This document shows positions 39,281 through 48,300 of a stretch of 64,000 nt of DNA, in pieces. The position numbers were made by a program, and so were the translations under genes. The first letter of the stretch is position 1. Every line of letters begins with the position of its first letter. Under the pieces are notes generated by a model. It was not told where the DNA came from and made no database searches. It was given only the letters and a program-made list of their open reading frames with translations. The stretch is from a virus. The stretch spans positions 1 through 64,000 of the IMG/VR virus record IMGVR_UViG_3300036820_000014. One strand, given 5' to 3'.

Positions 39281-39826
39281 TCAAACCGTGGTGTCGAGGC
39301 TGGCGAGCTGGACCTGGGCTCCGACAAGTACCGAACCACCTGTGCCAGTAGTGAGTGCTCCAGTCGATACCGTCACGTTCTCGGAATCGACCACCGTGAG
39401 TATCTGCGTGCCTGTTGCGAATATGCCGGGAGCAAAGAGGTACGAGCCAATGTCATCATCGGTGAAGTCGCCCGAGTCCGACTCGAGCGTTAGGTCGCCC
39501 TGAGTCGTGACGGCGTCACTAAGTTGCCTCGAACCGGGTGGTTCGGACGGGACCGAGATGTAGTAGCTCCGTACGGTGGCGCCGGAGATGTTCTCGACGA
39601 CCTCGTACAAAGTCGCTGGCACCGTCTGGTCGTTGGCAACAAGCGACTGAGCAATGGCGCCATTGACGAGCTCGGCCGGGACCTTGGTCTGGGGAACAGA
39701 CTCGCCGGTGTCCTCGTTGGTCATCGCCGCTGTGAGAGTGAATTCGACATCGCCATTGGGCGTCGAGCCGTCGGACCCGGTCCAGTCCCTCAAGACCATG
39801 ATCGTCGTCAACTGGCGGAGAATCAC
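39281..39826 (-). CDS. Tail or fibre protein with FTDDDIG domain
   Basis: 181 residues, beta-rich. First part (VRDWTGSDGSTPNG-like, VEFTLTAAM) is followed by a C-terminal repeat-type domain: SGDFTDDDIGSYLFAPGIF, GTQILTVVDSENVTVS, found also in the minor tail protein (42548) and the right-edge protein. Likely a virion surface module. Coupled by GTGA to the next gene. Confidence 0.58.
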   Translation of the reverse strand: MILRQLTTIMVLRDWTGSDGSTPNGDVEFTLTAAMTNEDTGESVPQTKVPAELVNGAIAQSLVANDQTVPATLYEVVENISGATVRSYYISVPSEPPGSRQLSDAVTTQGDLTLESDSGDFTDDDIGSYLFAPGIFATGTQILTVVDSENVTVSTGALTTGTGGSVLVGAQVQLASLDTTV

Positions 39827-40074
39827 GGCTTCCTCTCGTAGGGCGGTACCTCTGGCGAGTGCCTGATTAGATGGTCGAGTTTTTCATGCAGCTCACCGAG
39901 AAAGTGGCGATGCACCCAGCCCTTTACCTTGTTGCGGAGCAACGGCCAGACGGCCGTGGCCACACACATCCCAACGAGGGTGTACTCGGCCGAGGCGAGG
40001 AGATCACCCCAGATACCTCCAGATCCGCCAGCCGGCCAGATCCAGATAGGAAAGAACCCAGTCGCCAGGACCAC
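39823..40074 (-). CDS. Small membrane protein
   Basis: 83 residues with two hydrophobic stretches (FFPIWIWPAGGSGG and YTLVGMCVATAVWPLL) and a basic amphipathic C-terminus (HRHFLGELHEKLDHLIRHSP). Located between tail-fibre and lysis genes. Function unknown; a second holin component is possible. Confidence 0.5.
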   Translation of the reverse strand: MVLATGFFPIWIWPAGGSGGIWGDLLASAEYTLVGMCVATAVWPLLRNKVKGWVHRHFLGELHEKLDHLIRHSPEVPPYERKP

Positions 40075-40086
40075 GACGGTCCTCTG

Positions 40087-40434
40087 CTATTCGCCTGACG
40101 AATCCCCGTCTCCGTCAACGATCTCGGCGTCCACGACATCGTCGTCATCGCCGTCGTCATCCGTGACGGGTTCGCCATGCTCGGACACTCCAGCGGGCGT
40201 ATGCGTCCGCTGCACGCCGGGAGTCGTCACGTTGTCCTGAATCACCCCGGCGAATGGATAGGGCTCGGCATGTTCGGCTTCGGACGTCTCGGGTTCTGGC
40301 TCAGCTACCTCTTCGGGATCCGAGTCATCGAGCTTGGGTGCTGGGTTCGGAGGTGGAGTCTCGCCAGGCCGAGGGGGGATCGGGACCTTGGGTGCAGGAA
40401 CGCCTGCCTTCTTCTCACCGGACTGGTCTGACAA
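40087..40434 (-). CDS. Disordered acidic/proline-rich protein
   Basis: 115 residues with a Pro-rich first half (PAPKVPIPPRPGETPPP) and an acidic second half (VTDDDGDDDDVVDAEIVDG). No ordered domain is evident. TTG start behind GGGAGGATCC. May be a flexible virion linker. Confidence 0.5.
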   Translation of the reverse strand: MSDQSGEKKAGVPAPKVPIPPRPGETPPPNPAPKLDDSDPEEVAEPEPETSEAEHAEPYPFAGVIQDNVTTPGVQRTHTPAGVSEHGEPVTDDDGDDDDVVDAEIVDGDGDSSGE

Positions 40435-40446
40435 CGGGGATCCTCC

Positions 40447-40863
40447 CTACTTGACGATGACGATGCCCGATACGGGCCTGGACTTGATGTGCGAACCGCT
40501 TATTTCAATGACGCTTACGCCAGCAGAAGTCGGGTGCTCTTGCAAGGTGCAATACCTCAGGAGATCGTCCCCGTCGGAAAACTCAATCGTTTCGATTGAG
40601 TCAGGGAAGACGCCGACCGTGGCCATTCCGAATCCCGTGGCATCGAGTGCGATCGCTATCGGATAGCCCTCGCGGATCTCTTGCTTTTCGGCGACCGGTT
40701 CCACCGGTTCCGTCACTGGTCCCGGATCGTCCTCGTCCTCGTCTTCGGTCGCGAACACCTCTGCCGAATCGATCCCATCGGCGAGCACGGCGCTCCCGGT
40801 CATTGCCTCCGGTGCCTCGTCTTCGGAGTCGTGATCCACGGCGCGGATGATAGTTACCCTCAA
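40447..40863 (-). CDS. Hypothetical acidic protein
   Basis: 138 residues: acidic middle (ATEDEDEDDPGPVTEPVEP) and a beta-rich C-terminus (GMATVGVFPDSIETIEF). Start is TTG 40863 or GTG 40836. It sits between the Asp-box tail protein and the disordered protein. Confidence 0.45.
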   Translation of the reverse strand: MRVTIIRAVDHDSEDEAPEAMTGSAVLADGIDSAEVFATEDEDEDDPGPVTEPVEPVAEKQEIREGYPIAIALDATGFGMATVGVFPDSIETIEFSDGDDLLRYCTLQEHPTSAGVSVIEISGSHIKSRPVSGIVIVK

Positions 40864-40881
40864 GGAGTGGTACGGGGACGG

Positions 40882-41973
40882 TCAGGCCGTCGTGCCGACT
40901 GCCCAGTTCCCCGACGCCGGTGCCGGCTTTAAGCCCACTGCGATGAAGAGACCGAGGGCCTCGGACCAGCAGATGTCCTGAATGATGAAGCCATCGAGCG
41001 GAGTTGTCTGGAGGGTCCAACTATTGAAGCCGTCTGTACTCGTAATGATGCTGGCGGCAGCTCCATCTGTGGAGAAAACACTGGCGACCCAGGTGTCCGT
41101 GTTCCCGAAGCACAGGCCCCAAATGCCGTAGGGAATCGAGTCCGCTCCGGTAGGAGCAAAGTCCGAGCCGTCGGCGCTCGAGAAGACATACATGGTGTTC
41201 GACGGCCCGCTAAGCGGCTGGTAGCCCAAGCACATAAACATGTCGTCGCCATAGGCGATGGCTCCGGCGACCGGCCCTCCGTCGCCTTCATCAACACCGG
41301 CGAGCATGTCCTGGGGCGTTTGCCATGAGCCGGAACTCCATTGGGTCGCAATGAGGTGCTCGGGGAGCAGGACACCGTCGGACGTTTCCCACGAGGCGAT
41401 AACCACCACGTTCTCCCCGTCTGAGGCATACCCGTAATACTCGATGATCCCTGACGCTCCCCCCGTAGCCCAGGCGGGTTCTGGGTCAGATGCCCAACCA
41501 ATCGGATCCCCTGTACCGAGATTCGTCAGGACGGATGTATTGATCGGAGCCGAAAACACCCCATCGGCAATGCTGCTGTCGGCGAAGCCGTTAATCGGTG
41601 GCCCGTTGTCAGGTATAGACCCGGCGTATTGCCCGAGATCGGTCCAGCTAAGACCGTCATCGGATTGCTGCGTGTCGGTTGTATCGCCTGGCGCGATCGA
41701 ACCGACGACCCACAGACCTAATTCGGGTAGCCACCGCACTGATCCCGATGAGGAGTTGAACCCTGGGAAGCCGCCGACCAGCGAACTCGTAACGGCATCC
41801 CACGTAACCCCATCTGTGCTCGTCACAAGCGGGTTCGTAGCTCCGACGCTGAGAGCCACGATTCGATCCTCGTTGGCTGACACTGACGCGCCGAAGCCGC
41901 CGCTGTCCCAAGTGGGGTTGTCTTGGAGCGTCCAGGTCACCCCGTCGGGGCTCGTCATGATCGTGTCGGCCAT
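40882..41973 (-). CDS. Asp-box beta-propeller tail protein
   Basis: 363 residues with repeated S-x-D-G-x-x-W motifs (SPDGVTWT at 8, STDGVTWD at about 52, SDDGLSWT about 104, STDGFNSWT near 320), the Asp-box pattern of sialidase-like beta-propellers. The repeats are spread over the chain as in a propeller. It is most likely a receptor-binding or surface-glycan-recognising tail protein. Translation is coupled to the preceding gene (TAATG). Confidence 0.7.
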   Translation of the reverse strand: MADTIMTSPDGVTWTLQDNPTWDSGGFGASVSANEDRIVALSVGATNPLVTSTDGVTWDAVTSSLVGGFPGFNSSSGSVRWLPELGLWVVGSIAPGDTTDTQQSDDGLSWTDLGQYAGSIPDNGPPINGFADSSIADGVFSAPINTSVLTNLGTGDPIGWASDPEPAWATGGASGIIEYYGYASDGENVVVIASWETSDGVLLPEHLIATQWSSGSWQTPQDMLAGVDEGDGGPVAGAIAYGDDMFMCLGYQPLSGPSNTMYVFSSADGSDFAPTGADSIPYGIWGLCFGNTDTWVASVFSTDGAAASIITSTDGFNSWTLQTTPLDGFIIQDICWSEALGLFIAVGLKPAPASGNWAVGTTA

Positions 41974-42551
41974 TAGGCCGTCGCCAGTCCTACGGTTACG
42001 CCCAACTCAACATGGATCACGAGGTCCGAATTGCTCTCCCCAATGTCGGTGGTAACGATCGTGAGTAGATCCGTGTAGGGCACGAGTTGCTGCACCGTCG
42101 TCACCAGCATCCGCCCCGAGCTCGCTGCATCGAAGCTGAATGATTGCAGCACCGTGCCGTTGTAAAGCAAGTTGAACTCGACCGGCCCAGTGTCAAAGGC
42201 TCCGAGATCAGCCGCCACGGCGACCGGGGCGCATGGGAATCGCGAATGCCATGGAGGAGAGCTGGCGAGGCTAAGTGCGCCCTGAAGGTGGAACGTGGCC
42301 TCGGCGAACGTCGGGCGAGGCCAGAACCCCCCGCTTGCAACATCCATGCTGGCGGCGTGACCGTCTTGGGCCTGCGACATTTGGTTCGAGTCCGCGAGCT
42401 GGTGAAGCAGGAGGTTGGCCTGGGCTCGGTTCGCCTGGAGGGCATAGATGGCGCGATCAATGTCGTCCAGCTTTCGAATGAGCGTGGACCAATCGACCGG
42501 TGCCTTCGACGTCGGTCCAGTCGGGTAGGGGATCGGTCCGGTCGTAGTCAT
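41973..42551 (-). CDS. Minor tail protein
   Basis: 192 residues. A helical N-terminal part (LIRKLDDIDRAIYALQANRA) suggests a trimeric stalk, followed by a beta-rich domain (TGPVEFNLLYNGTVLQSFSF). Lies between the large minor tail gene and the Asp-box gene, with ATGA/TAATG overlaps. Likely part of the tail tip. Confidence 0.58.
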   Translation of the reverse strand: MTTTGPIPYPTGPTSKAPVDWSTLIRKLDDIDRAIYALQANRAQANLLLHQLADSNQMSQAQDGHAASMDVASGGFWPRPTFAEATFHLQGALSLASSPPWHSRFPCAPVAVAADLGAFDTGPVEFNLLYNGTVLQSFSFDAASSGRMLVTTVQQLVPYTDLLTIVTTDIGESNSDLVIHVELGVTVGLATA

Positions 42552-44476
42552 GATGCGTTGATGGTCATGAGACCGAGTGCTAACTCCTCGGTCGGGGGGT
42601 AGAGGGTTATCTGGGCGATCCTCATCAACTCGGGGCCGTAGGTCAGCCAGCCGTAGGAGAACCTCGCGGGGATCACATCACCAGTCGCCACCCGGCCCAT
42701 GAGGCCCCGAGGCCCGTCCGCGCGCTGGCGAGCGGTGGGCAACGCCTGAGCTCGAAGCGTCTTTGTCAGGTAGGCCTCGGCCGTACCGGTCAACGTCGAG
42801 AGTGGCTGATCGGGGTAGGCCGATTGTGATTTGTCCAGGATGATTCCGCCGACCCCGAGGGTCTCGCCGGAAAGGCTCAACTGCGCCGGCTTCGTCATCA
42901 CGACGGTTGTGGACGAACTCACGCTTTCGATAGTCGTGCCGATGCTGAGTGCACCGTGTCGGCTGTAGATCCCCTGGCCAATGTCATCGTCGGTGAAGTC
43001 GGCCGTGGCTGACGTGGCCGTAGTCGAGCCTTGGGTGAAGACCCCATCGAATACGACTCGACCGCCGAGGGAGCTCGGGAACGCTGCGTAACCGATCTCC
43101 GCTGCAGGACCGGTCTGGCCTTGACCGAGGACACGCTGAGCGGTGGCAACCTGGGAACCGTCGACGCCACCTTCTAGGTCGGTCACATCGCCAAGGTCGA
43201 TCTCGACCGGATAGTTATATTTCGTAGAGCCCTTGCCGGGGTTCGAGTACAGATGCAGCCATCGCTGGTGGCCGGTGGCATCCCATTGGAACTCGTAGTC
43301 GGCCACGCCGATCGATGGGAACTCCTGGAGCGCGTCGAGGATCCCCTGGTTGTCGGAAAACTGGTAGGCCCGCTGCAGGACAGTTCCCGTCAGACCGCCG
43401 GTGGTCGGGCCCCAAGCCATCGGGGACTTGCCACGGTTCGGGTCTTGGGCGTAATGGATGATGAGACTGACGATGTCGAAGACGTCAGAACCGTCCGAAG
43501 CCGATGACACCGACTCGGGAACCGCTGCCGTGCATGCGTCCCAGACGACGCTCGTTGCCGGGCAGTAGAGACGGAAGTCGAGTGTCCAGGTCGTGAACGG
43601 TGGGACCTCGATCGTGGTTTCCAGCCGGGTCCAGATGCCCTTCGGCGTTGTATTCGTGATCTCCTGGAAAGAGACCGCGACGAGGTTGTCGTCCGAATCG
43701 GTTGCCTGGAGATAGAGCCCTCGCTGTTGCCATGCCTGACCGTGCCAAGCCACGGCGGGGTCGATCCACACCCAGGCGGCGAAGTCGATCTCATCGCCGT
43801 CTCCGCCCGAGGTGAACGTAACCTCCTGGTGGAGGTAGACGTTGGCCTCGAGCGTCCCCTGCGCGAGCCGCGCGGCCTTCTTGCCGACCAGGACAACGCG
43901 CGTTTCCTCCTCGATGAAGATGTCCGACGTCGCTGACCAGTTCACGAGCGGGCCCAGCTCGAAGCTCGGGTTCAGGAGGTAGTTGGTGGTGACCGGTCCG
44001 AAAAGCAACTGTTGGAGAACCCATAGGAAGCCCTGGCACGTGAGGTGCACCTGGTCCTTGTCGAAGGTCGCGCTCACCGGCCAGCCCCACCAGATGAGCA
44101 CCTGGTCTCGCCATATCTGAATCTCAGCAACGCCCGGGATTGACTCGATCGGCAAGAGCGAAGCGTGCGGATCGGTGATCGAGAAGTCGATGAGCGCTTG
44201 GCCGAGGTCGTCTAGGTCCCACTCGACCTGAGTCGGAACGGCCGTAGTGAGTTTGCCGGTAGCGATGCCGTACTTGTCACAGACGATGACCTCGTAATCG
44301 TGCAAGCCGCCGGGCCCCGGAACAGGGTTCGGCATTGGTGGCTCCGCGTAAGCGCTGAACCATGCACGAGAGACGGCGCGTGAAAAGAACGCTGCGTCGG
44401 TCGGCGGCGGCGGCGGCGGCGTTGGGGCAAACCATGCGCGCGATACCGCACGTGAGAAGAAGGCCGCGTCGGTCAT
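42548..44476 (-). CDS. Minor tail / baseplate protein with N-terminal repeat
   Basis: 642 residues from the ATG in an ATGA overlap. It opens with a 15-residue direct repeat TDAAFFSRAVSRAWF (2-16 and 26-40) separated by a polyproline run. Then comes a siphophage tail domain (HDYEVIVCDKYGIATGKL, VAEIQIWRDQVLIWWGWPVS) typical of actinophage minor tail proteins after Dit. A Gly/Thr segment contains the FTDDDIGQGIYSRHG module shared with 39281. Expected in the tail tip. Confidence 0.75.
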   Translation of the reverse strand: MTDAAFFSRAVSRAWFAPTPPPPPPTDAAFFSRAVSRAWFSAYAEPPMPNPVPGPGGLHDYEVIVCDKYGIATGKLTTAVPTQVEWDLDDLGQALIDFSITDPHASLLPIESIPGVAEIQIWRDQVLIWWGWPVSATFDKDQVHLTCQGFLWVLQQLLFGPVTTNYLLNPSFELGPLVNWSATSDIFIEEETRVVLVGKKAARLAQGTLEANVYLHQEVTFTSGGDGDEIDFAAWVWIDPAVAWHGQAWQQRGLYLQATDSDDNLVAVSFQEITNTTPKGIWTRLETTIEVPPFTTWTLDFRLYCPATSVVWDACTAAVPESVSSASDGSDVFDIVSLIIHYAQDPNRGKSPMAWGPTTGGLTGTVLQRAYQFSDNQGILDALQEFPSIGVADYEFQWDATGHQRWLHLYSNPGKGSTKYNYPVEIDLGDVTDLEGGVDGSQVATAQRVLGQGQTGPAAEIGYAAFPSSLGGRVVFDGVFTQGSTTATSATADFTDDDIGQGIYSRHGALSIGTTIESVSSSTTVVMTKPAQLSLSGETLGVGGIILDKSQSAYPDQPLSTLTGTAEAYLTKTLRAQALPTARQRADGPRGLMGRVATGDVIPARFSYGWLTYGPELMRIAQITLYPPTEELALGLMTINAS

Positions 44477-45384
44477 ACCCAAGCGGGGTAGTACGAGATC
44501 GAACCGCCGATCGTGTCCGGAGAAACAGCCAGTTCGGTTGTGCCGACAGGAGCCACCAGCATTGGCGTCTCCAAATTGCGCAGGTAGTAGTAGTTGTTCC
44601 CGTCAGCGTCTTCGATCGTTTCGTTGTAGAAGTCGATGACGAGTGTCGACGGGATGTTTCCCAGCGTTGGTGCGCCGGCCGGCACTGTGGGCTTCCTAAT
44701 CTGCATGACCAGGCTGCCGAGAGTGAGGCTGATCGGCCCATCGCCGCCCCCTGTATCGGTGAGCGTCACCACCATGTTCGAGCTGGGCGTATTGCCGCTG
44801 TTCGCGATGTTGAGCGTCCCGTCAGAAAGGTCAGCGGTGGAGGCTTCCTGGGTGTACTTGAACGGGTCCTCGGCGTAGAACTCCAATTCCGCCTTGAACA
44901 GATAGACGGTCGACCCCGGCGGTATCCCGACTAACGGATCCAGGTCTCCTTCCTGGCTCTGAGCCGCGAGTGTGGTGTACCCCAGATCGGTGTAGGTCAG
45001 CTTTCCTTGATTCGAGTTGCCAGACCGCACGATCGTTATCTGCTTCGGCACCTCCTCATAGACGTAGAAGGTGCCAGTCGCGCCGGTCAGGTCGAGTGCG
45101 CCGGCGAGCAAGTACTTAGAGGCCTGGCGATTGACCTCAGTGGTGGCGTGCCCGTAGATCGTCATTACGATCGAGCGTCCGCGATAGTGCAAGTCGGAGG
45201 GGATCTCTCCTTGAGCTCGTGGAGTGTTGCCGATCTTCGTGAGCATCGACACACGCATGTCCGGAGAATCCCAGCCTCCGACGTCGTCTTGAAGTGTCCA
45301 GTAGGTGCCCTCGGCGTCGGCAGTCCCGGTGTTAACCGGGATCACTCCGTTGATGTTGTATTCGGTAAATCCGAAGTCATTCAT
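44473..45384 (-). CDS. Distal tail (Dit-like) protein
   Basis: 303 residues located directly after the tape measure gene with ATGA overlap, the standard Dit position. SIVMTIYGHATTEVNRQASKYLLAG and KAELEFYAEDPFKYT (about 165-180) are typical of the N-terminal Dit domain; a beta-sandwich C-terminal part follows (SSNMVVTLTDTGGGDGPISL). It forms the ring joining tail tube and tip. Confidence 0.78.
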   Translation of the reverse strand: MNDFGFTEYNINGVIPVNTGTADAEGTYWTLQDDVGGWDSPDMRVSMLTKIGNTPRAQGEIPSDLHYRGRSIVMTIYGHATTEVNRQASKYLLAGALDLTGATGTFYVYEEVPKQITIVRSGNSNQGKLTYTDLGYTTLAAQSQEGDLDPLVGIPPGSTVYLFKAELEFYAEDPFKYTQEASTADLSDGTLNIANSGNTPSSNMVVTLTDTGGGDGPISLTLGSLVMQIRKPTVPAGAPTLGNIPSTLVIDFYNETIEDADGNNYYYLRNLETPMLVAPVGTTELAVSPDTIGGSISYYPAWV

Positions 45385-48300
45385 CGGGCGAGCTTCGCTC
45401 CTACGGTGCGGCCAGCCGCTCGAGATGCCCCGTCACTGGCGGACCTCGGAAGCCCCGCTCCTGGCATCAGGGTGAGTTTCTGCGTCTTCTGCATCTCTTC
45501 GAGTTGCTGACGCATGAGAAGAGCCATGGCTCGAAGTTGCGTTAGCTCCTGCTGGTGCAGAGAGAACTCGCGCTCGGCGAGCTCGTGGCCTTGGCTGAAG
45601 TGAGCTGTGCAGTCAGCGAGCGCCTGGTTGGCCGAAGCCGCGAGCGCGGACGTCGAGGCTTCGATCTCGGTGATAAGGCGGATCTTCTCGACGCCTTGCT
45701 GCACCTCGGCGGTCTCCAAGATCACCAGACGAGAGAGGCTGTCCTTCTGTGTCGTGGATAGCTCCAGGCCTCGGATCTGGAGTTCGGATCCGGACAATGC
45801 CAGCGTGAGCATCCGATCATCGGTGAAGTTGACCTGCTCGAGCACCTGGGTCTGGCGGAGAAGCGAGTCCACCTGGCGCTGCAATAGCGAGAGCGTCACT
45901 GCTGGAGCGATAGGCGCGGCCTCGACGCGGTGCTCGGCGAACGACCGAGCCATGAGCGCCAGTTTCTCTCTGGTGATGGTGACGTCGTCTCTGATCGCCA
46001 GAGTGAGAACCTCAATTGCTGGGATGAGATCCTGCTCCACGCGCGCCGAGTTCCGCAGCGTCGCAATCGACTCGTTGAGACGAAGCGCGAGAGAAGGCAC
46101 CGAAGCCTGGAGACGGGTCATGGATTGCACAAGGCCCGGTGTCTCTGCAACAAGCTGAGCCAGCGTCGCCGTAAGCCGTTCGTACAATTCGCGTGTCTGG
46201 GTTCTGACCACCGCCGTTGAGGAGCCTTCAGCGTGAGCCTGAAGTCCAATGTTCAAAGTCGGATTCAGGCGAGCGAACTCCGCCGTTATCTTGGCCACGA
46301 ACTGACGGATGGCTTCGACCATGACGCTGAAGCGAGAGGTGAATCCCACCGCGATCCCTTCGGGAATGGCTTCTCCGATAGGCACCATCGTCTTTGCTGG
46401 CGAAGCGACACCGAAGTCAGCCGAAATCTTGTCGATCGTCGCAGCCGTCATCTTGCCCGCCGCCGCTAGAAGGTTTGGATTGCTGTTGATGATTCCGGCG
46501 ACCACGCCAGCGGTCACCTCCTGGCCGGCGTTGGTGGCGAGGCCTGCCGCCTTCTTCCACCGAGCATTGAACTCGGCGACGAACTTGTCGGCTTGTGCTG
46601 TCTGGCCAGTCGAGATCAGGTTCGTGAATGTGACGAGGTTTCCCTTCTTGGCAAAGTCCGACAACTCCGCTCCGGTGATGTGCAGCTGGTTGGCGAGAGC
46701 TCCGAGGTTCGGGATGGCCTTCGAAACGAGGTCCTGGTGCTTGACGAAGACATCGTTCGTTCCGGCCAGAGATGCTCCAAGTTTGTAGAGGGGGTCCTTC
46801 GTCGAGTCGGCCCACTTAGCGATGCTCTGTATGCCGCCCACAAGACCGGTGATCAGCTTGATGAAGGGCTGAAGGATCGCGGTGATGATCTTGACCGCAC
46901 CGGCTAGAGCGCCGCCCAGCACCTTCGCGACGTCAGCGATGACTCCGGACAGCGGCGTCAGGAGTTTGAGCAGCGGAGAAATCAGATCGACCACCAGGGT
47001 CAACAGTGGTGCGAGCAGCGGAGTAAGGGCCTTCAATAACTGACCGAGTGGTGCGAGCAACGGAGTAAGTGCCGAGAGCACCTGGCCGATGGCCTTACCG
47101 AGCGAGCCGATCACCGGTGCAATAACCGCGAGGATCGACTGGAGCGGGCCAGCAAGGGCCTTGACGATCTGTTCGATTATCGGCGCGAGCACCTTGAAGA
47201 GTCCAGCAACGACGGTGAGAGCCGGGCCCAGAATCGAGGACAGCGCCGACACCAGGGTTCCGATGACCGGGGCTAGGGCTCGGATAACCGGAGCAAGAGT
47301 CTGTCCAAGCTGGCTGACGAGCTGACCCAGAATCGTGATGATCTGATCGATAGGCGGCATCAGCGCCTTGAACGCCGGCATGAGGGCTTGGATCAAAGTC
47401 TCATTGAGGAATGCGATCGCAGAAAGCAAAGGCTCGAGTCCCTTGACGATCTCGGCGAAGGCTGGACCCAGCGCCTTTACGAGGTCATCGACGATCGCTT
47501 CGATGGGTGGCAAGAGATCCGCCAGTGCCGGCGCCAGGTCCTTAACGATGCTGTCGACAAGGCCCCCGATCGGCACAAGCAATTGGATCAACGGTGGGAG
47601 CAGGAGCCCCACCGCCTTTATCACCGTGTCGAACACGGGAGCGAGAAGCTTGATGGCATCGACCAGGCCGACCCCGAGGATCTTGACCAGGTTCCCGATG
47701 ACCGGGCCGAGCGTGTTGAACACCGGACCGAGCGCCGTGAAAGCGGCCGACAGTTCCTTTCCCAAGATGGCGATGACCGGCGTGAGCGGCTTCAGAAGTT
47801 CTGTCAGCGCCTTGAGCACGACCTGGCCGAGCGGGATCAGAGCGTCTTCGACCGAGGCCTTGAGTGACTTCCATGTGCCGGAAAACGTGTTCAGTTTGTC
47901 CTGGGCCGCTTTGCTTGCGGCACCTGAACGAGTGACAGCTGCGGCGGCCTTGTCGTAGGCCGGCACTCCGGCCTCGATGATCTGCCCGACCTTCTGTGCC
48001 GAGGTCGCGCCGAAGAGGTTCTGATCGGCGAGATCCCGAGCCGCTGGCGTGAGTTTCGCCAGAGCTGGTTGCAACTGAGCGATCAGCTTCCGCATGCCCT
48101 CGAACTTGCCGCCGACGTCGATCGTCGAGATGCCGAGCTGCTTCAGGGTGGCGTTGACCTTGCTGTTGCCGACAGCCGACCCGTCTTGGATGTTCTTCAG
48201 GCTCGTCGCCGCCTGCCCCGCCTTCGTCTGAGCCGCAGCGACATTCTGGAGTGCGACCGAGTGGCGTTGCTGGGCAGCGGTCACGGCAAGTTCGGCCGAC

